Positions 33,794 to 42,195 of a stretch of 64,000 bases of DNA are shown piece by piece (position 1 is the stretch's first letter; every line of letters starts with the position of its first letter). The notes under the pieces were generated by a model. It had not been told where the DNA came from, ran no database searches, and saw only the letters and a list, made by a program, of their open reading frames with translations. The DNA lies in contig JANOAR010000052.1 in NCBI GenBank assembly GCA_031411235.1, positions 1-64,000 on the forward strand, read 5' to 3'. The stretch comes from JANOAR01 sp031411235. Its GTDB lineage: Bacteria > Verrucomicrobiota > Verrucomicrobiia > Verrucomicrobiales > Verrucomicrobiaceae. A program made the position numbers and the translations under genes.

Positions 33794-36700
33794 ATGACTC
33801 TCATCGATTGGATTCTCCTTCTTCTCTTCCTGGTCTCCCTCGGAATCATCGGGTGGCAACGCAGTGAGTTTAAATACACCCTTGATCGCGAAACGAAGTC
33901 CAACTTCATGTCGGTGTGCCTGGAAAAAGAACGCGTCGGGCACTGTGAAGAGGAACTGACTGAAGTCCAAGAACGGCTCAGCGAAGCCCATCGCAGCATG
34001 GTTCCCAAGGTGCAACTGACCGAAGCCCTCGACCTCTCGACCAGCCTGGAGCAAGAGGTGGCACGGCTCAATAGCGTGCTCAATCTTGCTCGCGAATCTC
34101 ATTCCAACGCCATCGTTGACATCGAGAGACTGCGCAGCAGCACCGTCCCTGCCGAGCAGTTGGAGTCTGCTCTCTCGGAGAAATCCGTCGCCATCCAGGC
34201 CGCCGAAACCCTGCGCGAAGAAATGCAGCAAGCCCTGGCCAAAGCCCAAGTCGAACTCACCAACACCGAGCAACAACTGCACACCATCCGCGCTAGCCTG
34301 ATGCTCAAAGAGGCCGAGGTGCAGCAAGCCAACTCAGCACTGGAAGAAAAAATCAGCGCACTCGACGCCATCTCTGCCGAGCATCAGCAACTCCAGACCC
34401 AGCACGAAGCGCATCGCGCCAGCACCGTGGCGAAAAGTGAATTCGAGGCCATTCGCGAATCACTCACCCACCTGCGCAGCGAGCATGACAACCTTCACGC
34501 CAGCACCGTCCCAGCCGCTCAGTTTCATAGCTTGCAAAATAACCTCGCGGAACACGAGCGCTTGCTCGCCGACAAACACCAAGCACACGACAGCGTGTTG
34601 GCGGAGTTGGAACAGACCAAGGCAGCGCTCGCAGAGCAGATGCAGGCATTCGATGAAAAACACCGGGCCCACGATGCCGCGCATAAGGACTTGGAGCAGC
34701 ACAAAACATCCCTCGCCGAAAAGAGCGCCGAGATCGCCGTCGCAGCCATCGCCCTGAGCCAAGTCAAAGATGTGTTCAGCTCGCAAGAGCAAGCGCTACG
34801 CGCCGAAGCCGAGCACCTCCGGCACGTCCTCTCCGATAAGGAAAAATCCTTCACCGCTGCCCAGACCCATGCCGCAGCCGATCAGCGTCGGCTTGAATCT
34901 GAAGCTACGGCGGCTCGCCGCGACCTCGCGTTGCTCCAGCAAAAACTTGCTGAAAAGGATCATGCCCTCACCGCACTCCAGGAAAGCAGTGCCCACGTAC
35001 GCGAGCAGTTAGAAAGCAATCGCAACAACATCCGCAGTGAACTGGAACAACTGCGCGGTGAACATGCGGCACGCAGTAAAGCCCTGAGTGACATCCAAGC
35101 GCACCTCGACCAAAGCCAGCAATCCCTGGCCACACTCAAGAGTGATCTCGCGGCAAAAGACCAAGCCCTCGCCGCTATCAGATCCGAGCTGAGCCATAAG
35201 GAACAAACCATCGCCTCGGCCAAGGCAGAGATCGCTGAGAAGGAACGCGCCATCAATGAAGCGCAGGCAGCCACCATGGAGATCACGCGTGGCTATGAGG
35301 CCGAAGCCGAAGCCGCCGAAGCCGAGGTCGTCCAATTGCGCGCCGAAATCGCTGCCAAACAAGCGGCTCACGCCCAAGCTGAAACCGCTCGCTACCGCTT
35401 GGCCACCGAGTTCGATAGCCACCGCGCTGCCAGCATCCCTGCCGCCGAACACCACGCCCTACACAGCTCATTCACCGAGGCCCAGAGCCGCACTGCCGCG
35501 CTCGAAGAAACCATCGCGCTGCTGCGCAAAGAACTCGCTCAAGTTCAAACGACCCACGTCCCCGTCACCCAGCTCCGCGCTACCGAGGCCTCCTTCGTCA
35601 CAAAGCTAGAGACTGAAAAAGAGCACGCCACCTCACACCTTCGTAGCCAACTCGAAGCCGCCAGTGCCACCCTCGCCAGCCACCGGCAGAACGCCCAGGC
35701 CGAGATGGATCGACTGCGTGCCGAGAGCGATAAAAATCGCGCCGCCTTGGCCAATGCCCAAACGGCCGCCACCGATGTCGCGCGTATGTTACTGGAACGC
35801 CTCGGCGTTGCCCCCGCCAGCCTCATCCCCTCTCCTGCGCCTGAGCGTAGCCAGGCTCTTGGCCTTACCGACGCAGCCTCCGAGCCTGCCGCGACCACGC
35901 CCAGCATCGACCTCTCTGGCTCGCCCCTGCTCGCTAGCTACGACGCGCATGGAGATGATGCGACCACGGTGCTCACCCCTACTGACCGCAGCCATATCAA
36001 CGAGGTATCGCAGCAGCTCACCGCCGACTTAGAGGAGCTGCCCGCGATTGACGAAGAGCCCCTCGGCAGTGCGGCGCTTTTGCCCGACATGGAAGCAGCC
36101 ACGCTATCCTCCAGCCCCCACACGCCCACTTCGCTGCTGCTCGATGAACCAGATGATGCCTCTAGCCTCGCCCTCTCGCACGACGCGGCAAAGGATCGGC
36201 TAGCACAGCTTCGCGATGCCATCCACGCCCTCGCCCATAGCCCTGCTCCAGCCGCTAGCGCCGTCGCTCTGGCCGCAGGCGCAGCACTCGGACTGGCTGG
36301 CGACACCGCGCCTGTTAATCCTTCCAGCGATACCGCACCAAGCATCGAAGCCCAAGCAGGCTCGCGGCGCATCCGCCTCTACCCTATCAGCGTCGCTGGG
36401 GATCTCGCGACCTTTTGCCCCGACAGCCTCGCCTGGGATGGTCATCGCCTATGGATCGCTGCCCGTGGCCAGGAAAATAATAAGGCCCACAGCGTTGCAG
36501 GGCTCTGGAGCCTGGGCTCAGAAAGCAGAACCATCGACAAACAACCCAGCGTGCCGCTCCCACCCAGCAGCAGCAATGTGCTCGCACCGCTCGTCATCAA
36601 TGGCACAGGGTTGTGGCTCGGTACGGCGGGCGATGGCGTCTGGCATCAATCGCCCAATGGTGAGCACTCGCTGCGTTTTTCCGAGGCTCAAGGCTTGCCC

Positions 36701-37474
36701 AATGCACGCCCCAACCGCGCAGCCATTGTCAGCGGGCAAACGTTCTTTGCCTTTGCAACTAAAGAAGGCAGCAAGGTCGTTCACTACTCGCCCAGCCAAC
36801 AACACTGGCCCGCTGTGCAACCGTCCAACGGACATGTCTTCGGCTCCGTCGCCAACCTCCTCTCCTGTGGCCAATGGCTCGCCATTGTCGAGCACGCAGG
36901 CACCATCGGCAGGCAGAGCATCCGCCAGGAATTCCTGCACTTGCACAAGCCCAGCACGGGCGAGTGGAAGCTCATCACCGATGCGTTAGAACTTCGCCCC
37001 GGAGCCCTTATGGGTGCCACCACATCCTCCAGTGATGGCAGCGCCCTCTGGCTACAAATACGCACCCCGGCCCCTGGCTGGGAGAACCTCGGGCGCAACG
37101 CACGAGTCATCTACAACAGCCAACTCGTGAAGCTCGCCATCGCTGCCGACACTGGCGCGGCCAGCATCGCGGCCATCGTCCCCATCAATCTGCCCGAAGC
37201 CTACATCCTCCTTCACCACGATGGAAAACTGCTATGGGTCGCCACCAGCAAAAAAATCAACAACCCTGGCGATGTCACCCTCTACGACTCTGAGGTGCGT
37301 GCCTTTGACGACGTCACACTCGCACCGCGTGGAGCCTTCACCCTACCCACCCGCGCCGGCGTGGGAGCACTCGCCAGCTCGCCCGATACCCTGTGGATGA
37401 AGTCCTTCACACAACTTCCCGGCGCGGATTCTGTGCCGTTGTTTGCCCTACGCAAAGCTGAGCTGGTGGCGTAA
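33794..37474 (+). CDS. Giant membrane-anchored coiled-coil protein with C-terminal propeller-like domain
   Basis: 1226 residues from ATG 33794; an upstream in-frame TTG at 33767 is less likely since the sequence MTLIDWILLLLFLVSLGIIGW opens directly with the membrane helix. After the helix, about residues 40-650 are an almost continuous coiled coil (repeats of LRSEHDNLHASTV, LAEKSAEIAVAA, LEQLRGEHAARSK). A Pro/Ser/Ala-rich low-complexity linker (about 660-830) precedes a C-terminal domain (about 845-1226) with LWIAARGQENN, LWLGTAGDGVWHQSPNGEHS, LLWVATSKK and LWMKSF, i.e. two-component-regulator-propeller-like blades. Such a chain could bridge compartments or span tens of nanometres. Family unknown. 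Its gene is upstream of the DUF3482 GTPase. Confidence 0.85.
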   Translation: MTLIDWILLLLFLVSLGIIGWQRSEFKYTLDRETKSNFMSVCLEKERVGHCEEELTEVQERLSEAHRSMVPKVQLTEALDLSTSLEQEVARLNSVLNLARESHSNAIVDIERLRSSTVPAEQLESALSEKSVAIQAAETLREEMQQALAKAQVELTNTEQQLHTIRASLMLKEAEVQQANSALEEKISALDAISAEHQQLQTQHEAHRASTVAKSEFEAIRESLTHLRSEHDNLHASTVPAAQFHSLQNNLAEHERLLADKHQAHDSVLAELEQTKAALAEQMQAFDEKHRAHDAAHKDLEQHKTSLAEKSAEIAVAAIALSQVKDVFSSQEQALRAEAEHLRHVLSDKEKSFTAAQTHAAADQRRLESEATAARRDLALLQQKLAEKDHALTALQESSAHVREQLESNRNNIRSELEQLRGEHAARSKALSDIQAHLDQSQQSLATLKSDLAAKDQALAAIRSELSHKEQTIASAKAEIAEKERAINEAQAATMEITRGYEAEAEAAEAEVVQLRAEIAAKQAAHAQAETARYRLATEFDSHRAASIPAAEHHALHSSFTEAQSRTAALEETIALLRKELAQVQTTHVPVTQLRATEASFVTKLETEKEHATSHLRSQLEAASATLASHRQNAQAEMDRLRAESDKNRAALANAQTAATDVARMLLERLGVAPASLIPSPAPERSQALGLTDAASEPAATTPSIDLSGSPLLASYDAHGDDATTVLTPTDRSHINEVSQQLTADLEELPAIDEEPLGSAALLPDMEAATLSSSPHTPTSLLLDEPDDASSLALSHDAAKDRLAQLRDAIHALAHSPAPAASAVALAAGAALGLAGDTAPVNPSSDTAPSIEAQAGSRRIRLYPISVAGDLATFCPDSLAWDGHRLWIAARGQENNKAHSVAGLWSLGSESRTIDKQPSVPLPPSSSNVLAPLVINGTGLWLGTAGDGVWHQSPNGEHSLRFSEAQGLPNARPNRAAIVSGQTFFAFATKEGSKVVHYSPSQQHWPAVQPSNGHVFGSVANLLSCGQWLAIVEHAGTIGRQSIRQEFLHLHKPSTGEWKLITDALELRPGALMGATTSSSDGSALWLQIRTPAPGWENLGRNARVIYNSQLVKLAIAADTGAASIAAIVPINLPEAYILLHHDGKLLWVATSKKINNPGDVTLYDSEVRAFDDVTLAPRGAFTLPTRAGVGALASSPDTLWMKSFTQLPGADSVPLFALRKAELVA

Positions 37475-37513
37475 AACCGAACGCTCGCCATCCATGTATG
37501 GACGACCAAGAAC

Positions 37514-38995
37514 ATGCCTGCGCCCTCCGCTACTGCTGCCGCCAAGACCATCACGCTGAGCCTCATCTCCCACACCAATGTGGGCAAGACCACGCTGGCT
37601 CGCACGCTGCTGCGGCGCGATGTGGGCGAGTCGCGCGATGCTCCCCACGTCACGCTTTTTAACGAGCAGCACATTCTACTGAGCACAGGCGAGGCAACGC
37701 TGCGGCTGTGGGATACCCCCGGCTTTGGTGATACCTCGCGGCTGCTGAAGCGACTGCTAAAAGAGGCCAATCCCCTCGTCTGGCTCGTGAGCCAAACATG
37801 GGATCGACTGATGGACAAGCCGCTGTGGTGCAGCCAGCAGGCGATCAAAAACGTGCGTGATGAAGCCGATGTAGTGCTCTACCTGGTGAATGCGGCGGAG
37901 TCCCCTGGAGCCGCGAGTTATGTGGCCCAGGAGATGCAAATTTTATCCTGGGTGGGCAAACCCGTACTGGTGCTGTTGAACCAAGTGGGCATAGGCCGTG
38001 CGGCTGCCGAAGAGATCGCCGAAGTGGAAGCATGGCGGGCCGAAATGCGCGAGCATAAGCTGGTGCGTGGCGTGCTCTGCCTGGATGCCTTTGCCCGCTG
38101 CTGGGTGCAGGAGGATCACCTGATGCTGACGCTCGCGACACTGCTCGATGGCGAGAAAAAGACGACGATGGAGCACTTGCAACAGGCCTGGCATGAGCAA
38201 CATGCGCGGGTGTTTAAAGACTCCATGCGCACGGTCGCCGAGCTACTCACCGACTCGGTGCTGGATGGCGTGGAGGTCAAACCGCAAGGTGCACTAAAGA
38301 CGGCGCTGCGATTCGTGGTGCAGAAGGTCGGGCTCGACAATACCGACCTCGATCCTGAACTCTCGGCGGCTCGGCAGACGATGGCCGCAACACTCGCCCA
38401 GCGGATGACGGCAACGACCAACAAACTGATCAAAGTCCACGGCCTGGAAGGCCTCGCCGAGCAGCGTGCGCTGGCCATTTCTCAAGGCCATTTTTTGGAG
38501 CCCCAGCAGATCAGTGAGAGCATCTGGGGCGCGATGGGCGGAGCCGCAGCGGGCATGATGGCGGGGCTCGTGGCCGACTTGCACGCGGGCGGCATGACCT
38601 TCGGCGGTGGCACGGTGCTGGGTGGCCTCGCGGGCGGTGTCGGTGCCTATGCACTGGCCAAGGGCTACAATCTGGTGCGTGGCGAGGACAGCCGCGTCCA
38701 CTGGTCGCGCGATCATTTCCACGAGCAGGTGCGGCTGGGGCTGCTCTGCTACTTGGCCGTGGCCCATTATGGCCGTGGTCGTGGTGAATGGAGCGAGACG
38801 GCGGTGCCGCCCATTTGGGATGAGGCGACTAAAAGTGTGATCGAGCACCGCGCGGCGTCATGGGACAACGTCTGGCGGCTCGCCGTGGAGCGCAATGGCT
38901 CTCCAGCAGAGGTGCGCCGCGAAATGGAAAACGTGCTGCGCGAGTCGGCGCTAGGCGTGCTACGCCGACTCTACCCGAGTGCGCGAGTGGTGTAG
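37514..38995 (+). CDS. GTPase with DUF3482-type C-terminal region
   Basis: 493 residues. G1 is HTNVGKTTL (20-28), G3 WDTPGFGD (about 65-72), the G4 position reads LNQVG in place of NKxD, so guanine specificity is uncertain. The C-terminal half has a glycine-rich hydrophobic patch (GAMGGAAAGMMAGLVADL, GGTVLGGLAGGVGAYALAKGYN) and fits DUF3482 membrane-associated GTPases, which in proteobacteria sit next to DUF2868. It directly follows the coiled-coil gene by 39 bp, so the two may be cotranscribed. Function of the family is unknown. Confidence 0.85.
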   Translation: MPAPSATAAAKTITLSLISHTNVGKTTLARTLLRRDVGESRDAPHVTLFNEQHILLSTGEATLRLWDTPGFGDTSRLLKRLLKEANPLVWLVSQTWDRLMDKPLWCSQQAIKNVRDEADVVLYLVNAAESPGAASYVAQEMQILSWVGKPVLVLLNQVGIGRAAAEEIAEVEAWRAEMREHKLVRGVLCLDAFARCWVQEDHLMLTLATLLDGEKKTTMEHLQQAWHEQHARVFKDSMRTVAELLTDSVLDGVEVKPQGALKTALRFVVQKVGLDNTDLDPELSAARQTMAATLAQRMTATTNKLIKVHGLEGLAEQRALAISQGHFLEPQQISESIWGAMGGAAAGMMAGLVADLHAGGMTFGGGTVLGGLAGGVGAYALAKGYNLVRGEDSRVHWSRDHFHEQVRLGLLCYLAVAHYGRGRGEWSETAVPPIWDEATKSVIEHRAASWDNVWRLAVERNGSPAEVRREMENVLRESALGVLRRLYPSARVV

Positions 38996-39001
38996 CGATG
39001 G

Positions 39002-40090
39002 CTATAAACTCACGCCAGAACTGCTGCCGTCGATGACGCGATCCAGCATCTCACGCATCTCTTTCGGCATGGCATCGCGTTGGGCATCGGTGGTCACCTC
39101 GAAGGTGCTGGGTTCACCCGCCGTAGGCTTCACGGTGAACATTTTTTTGCCATTCACCTCGCTCAACGAATACTCTCCGCTGGCGTCACGGCGGATCAGA
39201 TTGCGCTGCGAAATCGTGGCCTTTGGCTCACCATTGACGCTGCTGGAAGTCTGCACTTCGACGCTGGTCGTGGACTTCTGGTCACGCCCTTGTGGCGTAT
39301 TTGAGCCGGGGTTTGCGCCAGGATTATGAGTGCCTGGGCGATCATTGTTTGGGCGCACGTCACGGTCATTGGAGTCGCGGTTGTCTGGGCCTCGCTTGTC
39401 ATCACGACGGTTGTCGTTGTCATGCGGACGCGGCGAGTTGCCGGGGTTGCTCTGGCCTTGCAAGCCACGGGTGAAGCCCTGCACATTTTGCCGCAGACGT
39501 TCGGCATTCTCGCGCATTTGTTGGCCAAATTTGTCGATCTGCTCGCCCCAGGGCTTGGGGCCAGCGGGGGCGATGGCCATCATTTTTTCACCGACTTTCA
39601 CCGTCACTTTTTGTTCGGTGCCGCTGCGCTTGAGGGTGAAGACCGCATCGCTGTCTTTGGCACTGCTGCGGATGAGGGCGGAGAGTTGCTCCATATTGAC
39701 CAAACGCTGATCGCCCAGCAGGACGAGAACGTCGTACTGCTGAATACCTGCGGCTTTGGCGGGGCTGTCTTCCATGATTTCTTCGACGAGTAAGCCGAAG
39801 CCTTCCGCGAGCCCGACTTGTGCCCGGACATCCGGCGAAGGGCTGCGCGTCATGATGCCGATGAAGGAGGTCGGCTTCATCTCGGGTGGTTTGGGGCCAC
39901 GACGGCTATTCGGTGAGTCATGTTGTGGGCCTTTGGGTTTGTCGCCGTCTTTGGCTGCGGCGTTACCCTCGGGCTTTTTGATGTCTTCGCTGGCGGGTGT
40001 GCCAGCGCCTTTGTCTTGGGCGATCAGTTGCGTGCCGCTCGTGAGCAGGGTCGCAGCAGCGAGGAGGAGGAGATGTTGCTTGGTCTTCAT
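39002..40090 (-). CDS. Secreted PDZ-domain protein with charged low-complexity region
   Basis: 362 residues with a signal peptide (MKTKQHLLLLAAATLLTSGT). A PDZ domain (about 75-165) includes GIMTRSPSPDVRAQVGLAEG, FGLLVEEIMEDSPAKAAGIQ and DVLVLLGDQRLVNMEQLSA. A long charged region (about 180-265, rich in Asn/Arg/Asp/Gly: NDNRRDDKRGPDNRDSN) follows, then a C-terminal beta-rich piece (TTSVEVQTSSSVNGEPKATI...). PDZ domains bind peptide C-termini; here it has no protease domain. Likely last gene of the sigma factor unit (41307-40756, 40721-40218), so it may be a sensor or substrate adaptor of its anti-sigma system (inference). Confidence 0.8.
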   Translation of the reverse strand: MKTKQHLLLLAAATLLTSGTQLIAQDKGAGTPASEDIKKPEGNAAAKDGDKPKGPQHDSPNSRRGPKPPEMKPTSFIGIMTRSPSPDVRAQVGLAEGFGLLVEEIMEDSPAKAAGIQQYDVLVLLGDQRLVNMEQLSALIRSSAKDSDAVFTLKRSGTEQKVTVKVGEKMMAIAPAGPKPWGEQIDKFGQQMRENAERLRQNVQGFTRGLQGQSNPGNSPRPHDNDNRRDDKRGPDNRDSNDRDVRPNNDRPGTHNPGANPGSNTPQGRDQKSTTSVEVQTSSSVNGEPKATISQRNLIRRDASGEYSLSEVNGKKMFTVKPTAGEPSTFEVTTDAQRDAMPKEMREMLDRVIDGSSSGVSL

Positions 40091-40217
40091 AAGGATGGGT
40101 GGGCGTTGGTGGTTGGCGGGTACAGCCGTGGGCGCGAACCTGTCGCCAGCTTGCTGTGGTAATTTTTGATGAAAATAAGTGCGCTGCTTAGCCGCACCGT
40201 AGGGGCACGAGGCCGCG

Positions 40218-40721
40218 TTACTGAATACTCACGGGCACGGCGATGGCGTGCTCGCGGGGTGTTTCGATGATATAAACGGCACCGTCGCGGGGATCGACCC
40301 ACTGCTGCCGCTCGATGCTCTTCACTCGGAGCCTGCGCTCGGGCTGGCCGAGTTGGCTGAAGTTGATGCCGTCGTCATTGACTTTGAGGAACTCACGGCT
40401 GCTGCTGATGGGTATCTCTGTGGTGAGACGGGCTGAGGCCGTGGTCGTCCCTGCAACGCTGGGGCTGGCACTGCGCGGATGGTGGGCGCTGTACTGCATG
40501 ACGCTCATGATGAGCACTGCGGCAGCGGCTCCTAGGCTGGCCCAGGTGAGGGGCTGGAGGCGAGGCTTGCGGGTGGCTTCGCTCGACTCGACGGGCAAAG
40601 GCTCGGTATGGCGAAACTTATCCGCCAGGGAAAAATCATGCGCCACGCTCTGGAAGAGCGTTGCCGATGGCTCCGCCGGAGTAAGGCTGCGCAGGAGTTG
40701 CTCGATGTGGGTGGTGGTCAT
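40218..40721 (-). CDS. Single-helix membrane protein in sigma-factor unit, possible anti-sigma factor
   Basis: 167 residues from ATG 40721 (an upstream in-frame start at 40778 would overlap the sigma factor end). One membrane helix (about 62-80, WASLGAAAAVLIMSVM) separates a cytoplasmic N-terminal part (MTTTHIEQLLRSLTPAEPSA) from a periplasmic part with IPISSSREFLKVNDDGINFS, RVKSIERQQWVDPRDGAVYI and a conserved-looking end ETPREHAIAVPVSIQ. Position downstream of an ECF sigma factor and this topology fit an anti-sigma factor, but no ZAS zinc motif is present. Confidence in function low. Confidence 0.65.
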   Translation of the reverse strand: MTTTHIEQLLRSLTPAEPSATLFQSVAHDFSLADKFRHTEPLPVESSEATRKPRLQPLTWASLGAAAAVLIMSVMQYSAHHPRSASPSVAGTTTASARLTTEIPISSSREFLKVNDDGINFSQLGQPERRLRVKSIERQQWVDPRDGAVYIIETPREHAIAVPVSIQ

Positions 40722-40755
40722 GGTGTTTTCGTTTGGGGGTGAGGGGGTAATAAAG

Positions 40756-41307
40756 TCAGGCTGCGACAGGTGCCGCATCGCCGAGGATCATGGCACCGAA
40801 GTCTTCGCGGTAGGGGGCAAGAGCGCGGTGCAGGTTATTCAGAGCGTAGCGATAACGGCCTGCGGCGGTGTTGATGGTTTCGCCCGTGGAGGTAGCTATC
40901 TCGGCAAAGGTGAGCCCGCCCCAGATGCGCAGTGCGACGACTTCGCGCTGCTCCGGCGGCAACTCGCGCACCGCTTTCTCTAGCAGAGCCGTGGTCTCGC
41001 GGTCTTCCAGGGCAGGGTCAAAGTGTGGGGCGTCTTCGCTGAGAATAGCGACATCCGACTTGAGTTCACGATTCGCCCGCCGCGTGTCGCTACGCCGCAG
41101 ATCGAGCGAAATGGTGCGCACCGCAGCGTAGAGCAGCGGCACATGCGCCCGGTCGCCGCCGGGGTTGCGCTGCCACCAGCGAACGAACGCCATCTGCACC
41201 ACATCCTCGGCATCACTGACCTTGTCCACAAGCTGACGAGCATACAGAACAAGCTTCGGAGCTAGCTCGTTGAAGCAGGTCTGCCAGTCATTGGAGGGGG
41301 CGTTCAT
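40756..41307 (-). CDS. ECF-type RNA polymerase sigma factor
   Basis: 183 residues from ATG 41307. Region 2: LVLYARQLVDKVSDAEDVVQMAFVRWWQR; region 4: LPPEQREVVALRIWGGLTFAEIATSTGETINTAAGRYRYALNNL. An acidic inter-domain part (DAPHFDPALEDRETTA) joins them. The protein directs RNA polymerase to its own promoter set; the nearest regulated genes are probably those downstream (anti-sigma-like and PDZ). Whether it reads the 36-bp elements is a question, since those end in a -10-like CGTC (see findings), but they are 15 kb away. Confidence 0.92.
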   Translation of the reverse strand: MNAPSNDWQTCFNELAPKLVLYARQLVDKVSDAEDVVQMAFVRWWQRNPGGDRAHVPLLYAAVRTISLDLRRSDTRRANRELKSDVAILSEDAPHFDPALEDRETTALLEKAVRELPPEQREVVALRIWGGLTFAEIATSTGETINTAAGRYRYALNNLHRALAPYREDFGAMILGDAAPVAA

Positions 41308-41407
41308 GCAGTGCGGTAGGGAGTACGTTTCCACCGACAAAACGCCACAACACGACTTTGTTGTGTGAGGGAATGAAGAAAGCTCATCCGCCCTCCTTCC
41401 CCCTTCG

Positions 41408-42094
41408 CTACTCCACCACCTTCGTGATCTTGATCTTCCGGTAGGCTGCCGACGTGTTGTAGGTCGTTAGCGAGAGGGGGGCGTAGGCTTCGATGGGGCC
41501 GGGGCGTAGGCCGAGTTTTTTGCCTTCGATGTCGGTGTTGATGATCTCTTTGCCGTCGATCCACACCTTGATTTCCTTTGGCATCACGCGCAGCCGGACG
41601 GCGTACCATTGGTTGTCCTTGAAGCGCTGGTAGCTGCCCGTGCTGTTCTCACTGGCATCCAGGCCGTCGATGCTGCTGAGCCCAGTCACACTGCCGCCCC
41701 AGCCACCGAGCACGAGCGTCAGGCAGGTCTTTTCACTGCCGACGGGAAACGTCAGGCCGCAGAAGAAATCCACCCCCTGAGTTCGCATCGCATCGAGCGT
41801 GAGTTCATAACTCTGCATCGGCAAGTCCTTCGCTTTTTTGTAAACGATGCCACTGATGCCCTCGCCTTGGCCCATGATTAACGCGCTCTCGGCCTCATCC
41901 ACCTCGGCGGCACCACTGCCACCGCTGTCCACCGCCTCCCAGTCGCCCAGCGTTTTGCCATCGAACAGCACCACCTCAGCAGGCTTCGACTCAGCGGGCT
42001 TTGCCGCAACTGGCACCGCAGCCTTGGGAGGATCCGCCGCAACAACTAAAGAATCACCAACAACAACGAGCACAGCAAACAGAGCAGTTTTCAT
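41408..42094 (-). CDS. Secreted DUF1080 (3-keto-disaccharide hydrolase-like) protein
   Basis: 228 residues with a signal peptide (MKTALFAVLVVVGDSLVVA). The body fits the concanavalin-like DUF1080 pattern: VVLFDGKTLGDWE, VDFFCGLTFPVG, NQWYAVRLRVMPKEIKVWIDGKEI, RKIKITKV at the end. Pro/Ala linker 20-40. Members are abundant in Planctomycetota and Verrucomicrobiota and linked to sugar degradation. No neighbouring sugar genes, so the substrate is open. Confidence 0.85.
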   Translation of the reverse strand: MKTALFAVLVVVGDSLVVAADPPKAAVPVAAKPAESKPAEVVLFDGKTLGDWEAVDSGGSGAAEVDEAESALIMGQGEGISGIVYKKAKDLPMQSYELTLDAMRTQGVDFFCGLTFPVGSEKTCLTLVLGGWGGSVTGLSSIDGLDASENSTGSYQRFKDNQWYAVRLRVMPKEIKVWIDGKEIINTDIEGKKLGLRPGPIEAYAPLSLTTYNTSAAYRKIKITKVVE

Positions 42095-42195
42095 ATAAAA
42101 GAAGAGTCAAGTTCAGGCATCAGCCCAGGCACATCCAACATATGAAGCCGTACGCCAGCAACGACTCCAAATGCAGCTATAACGAAAGCCGCATC

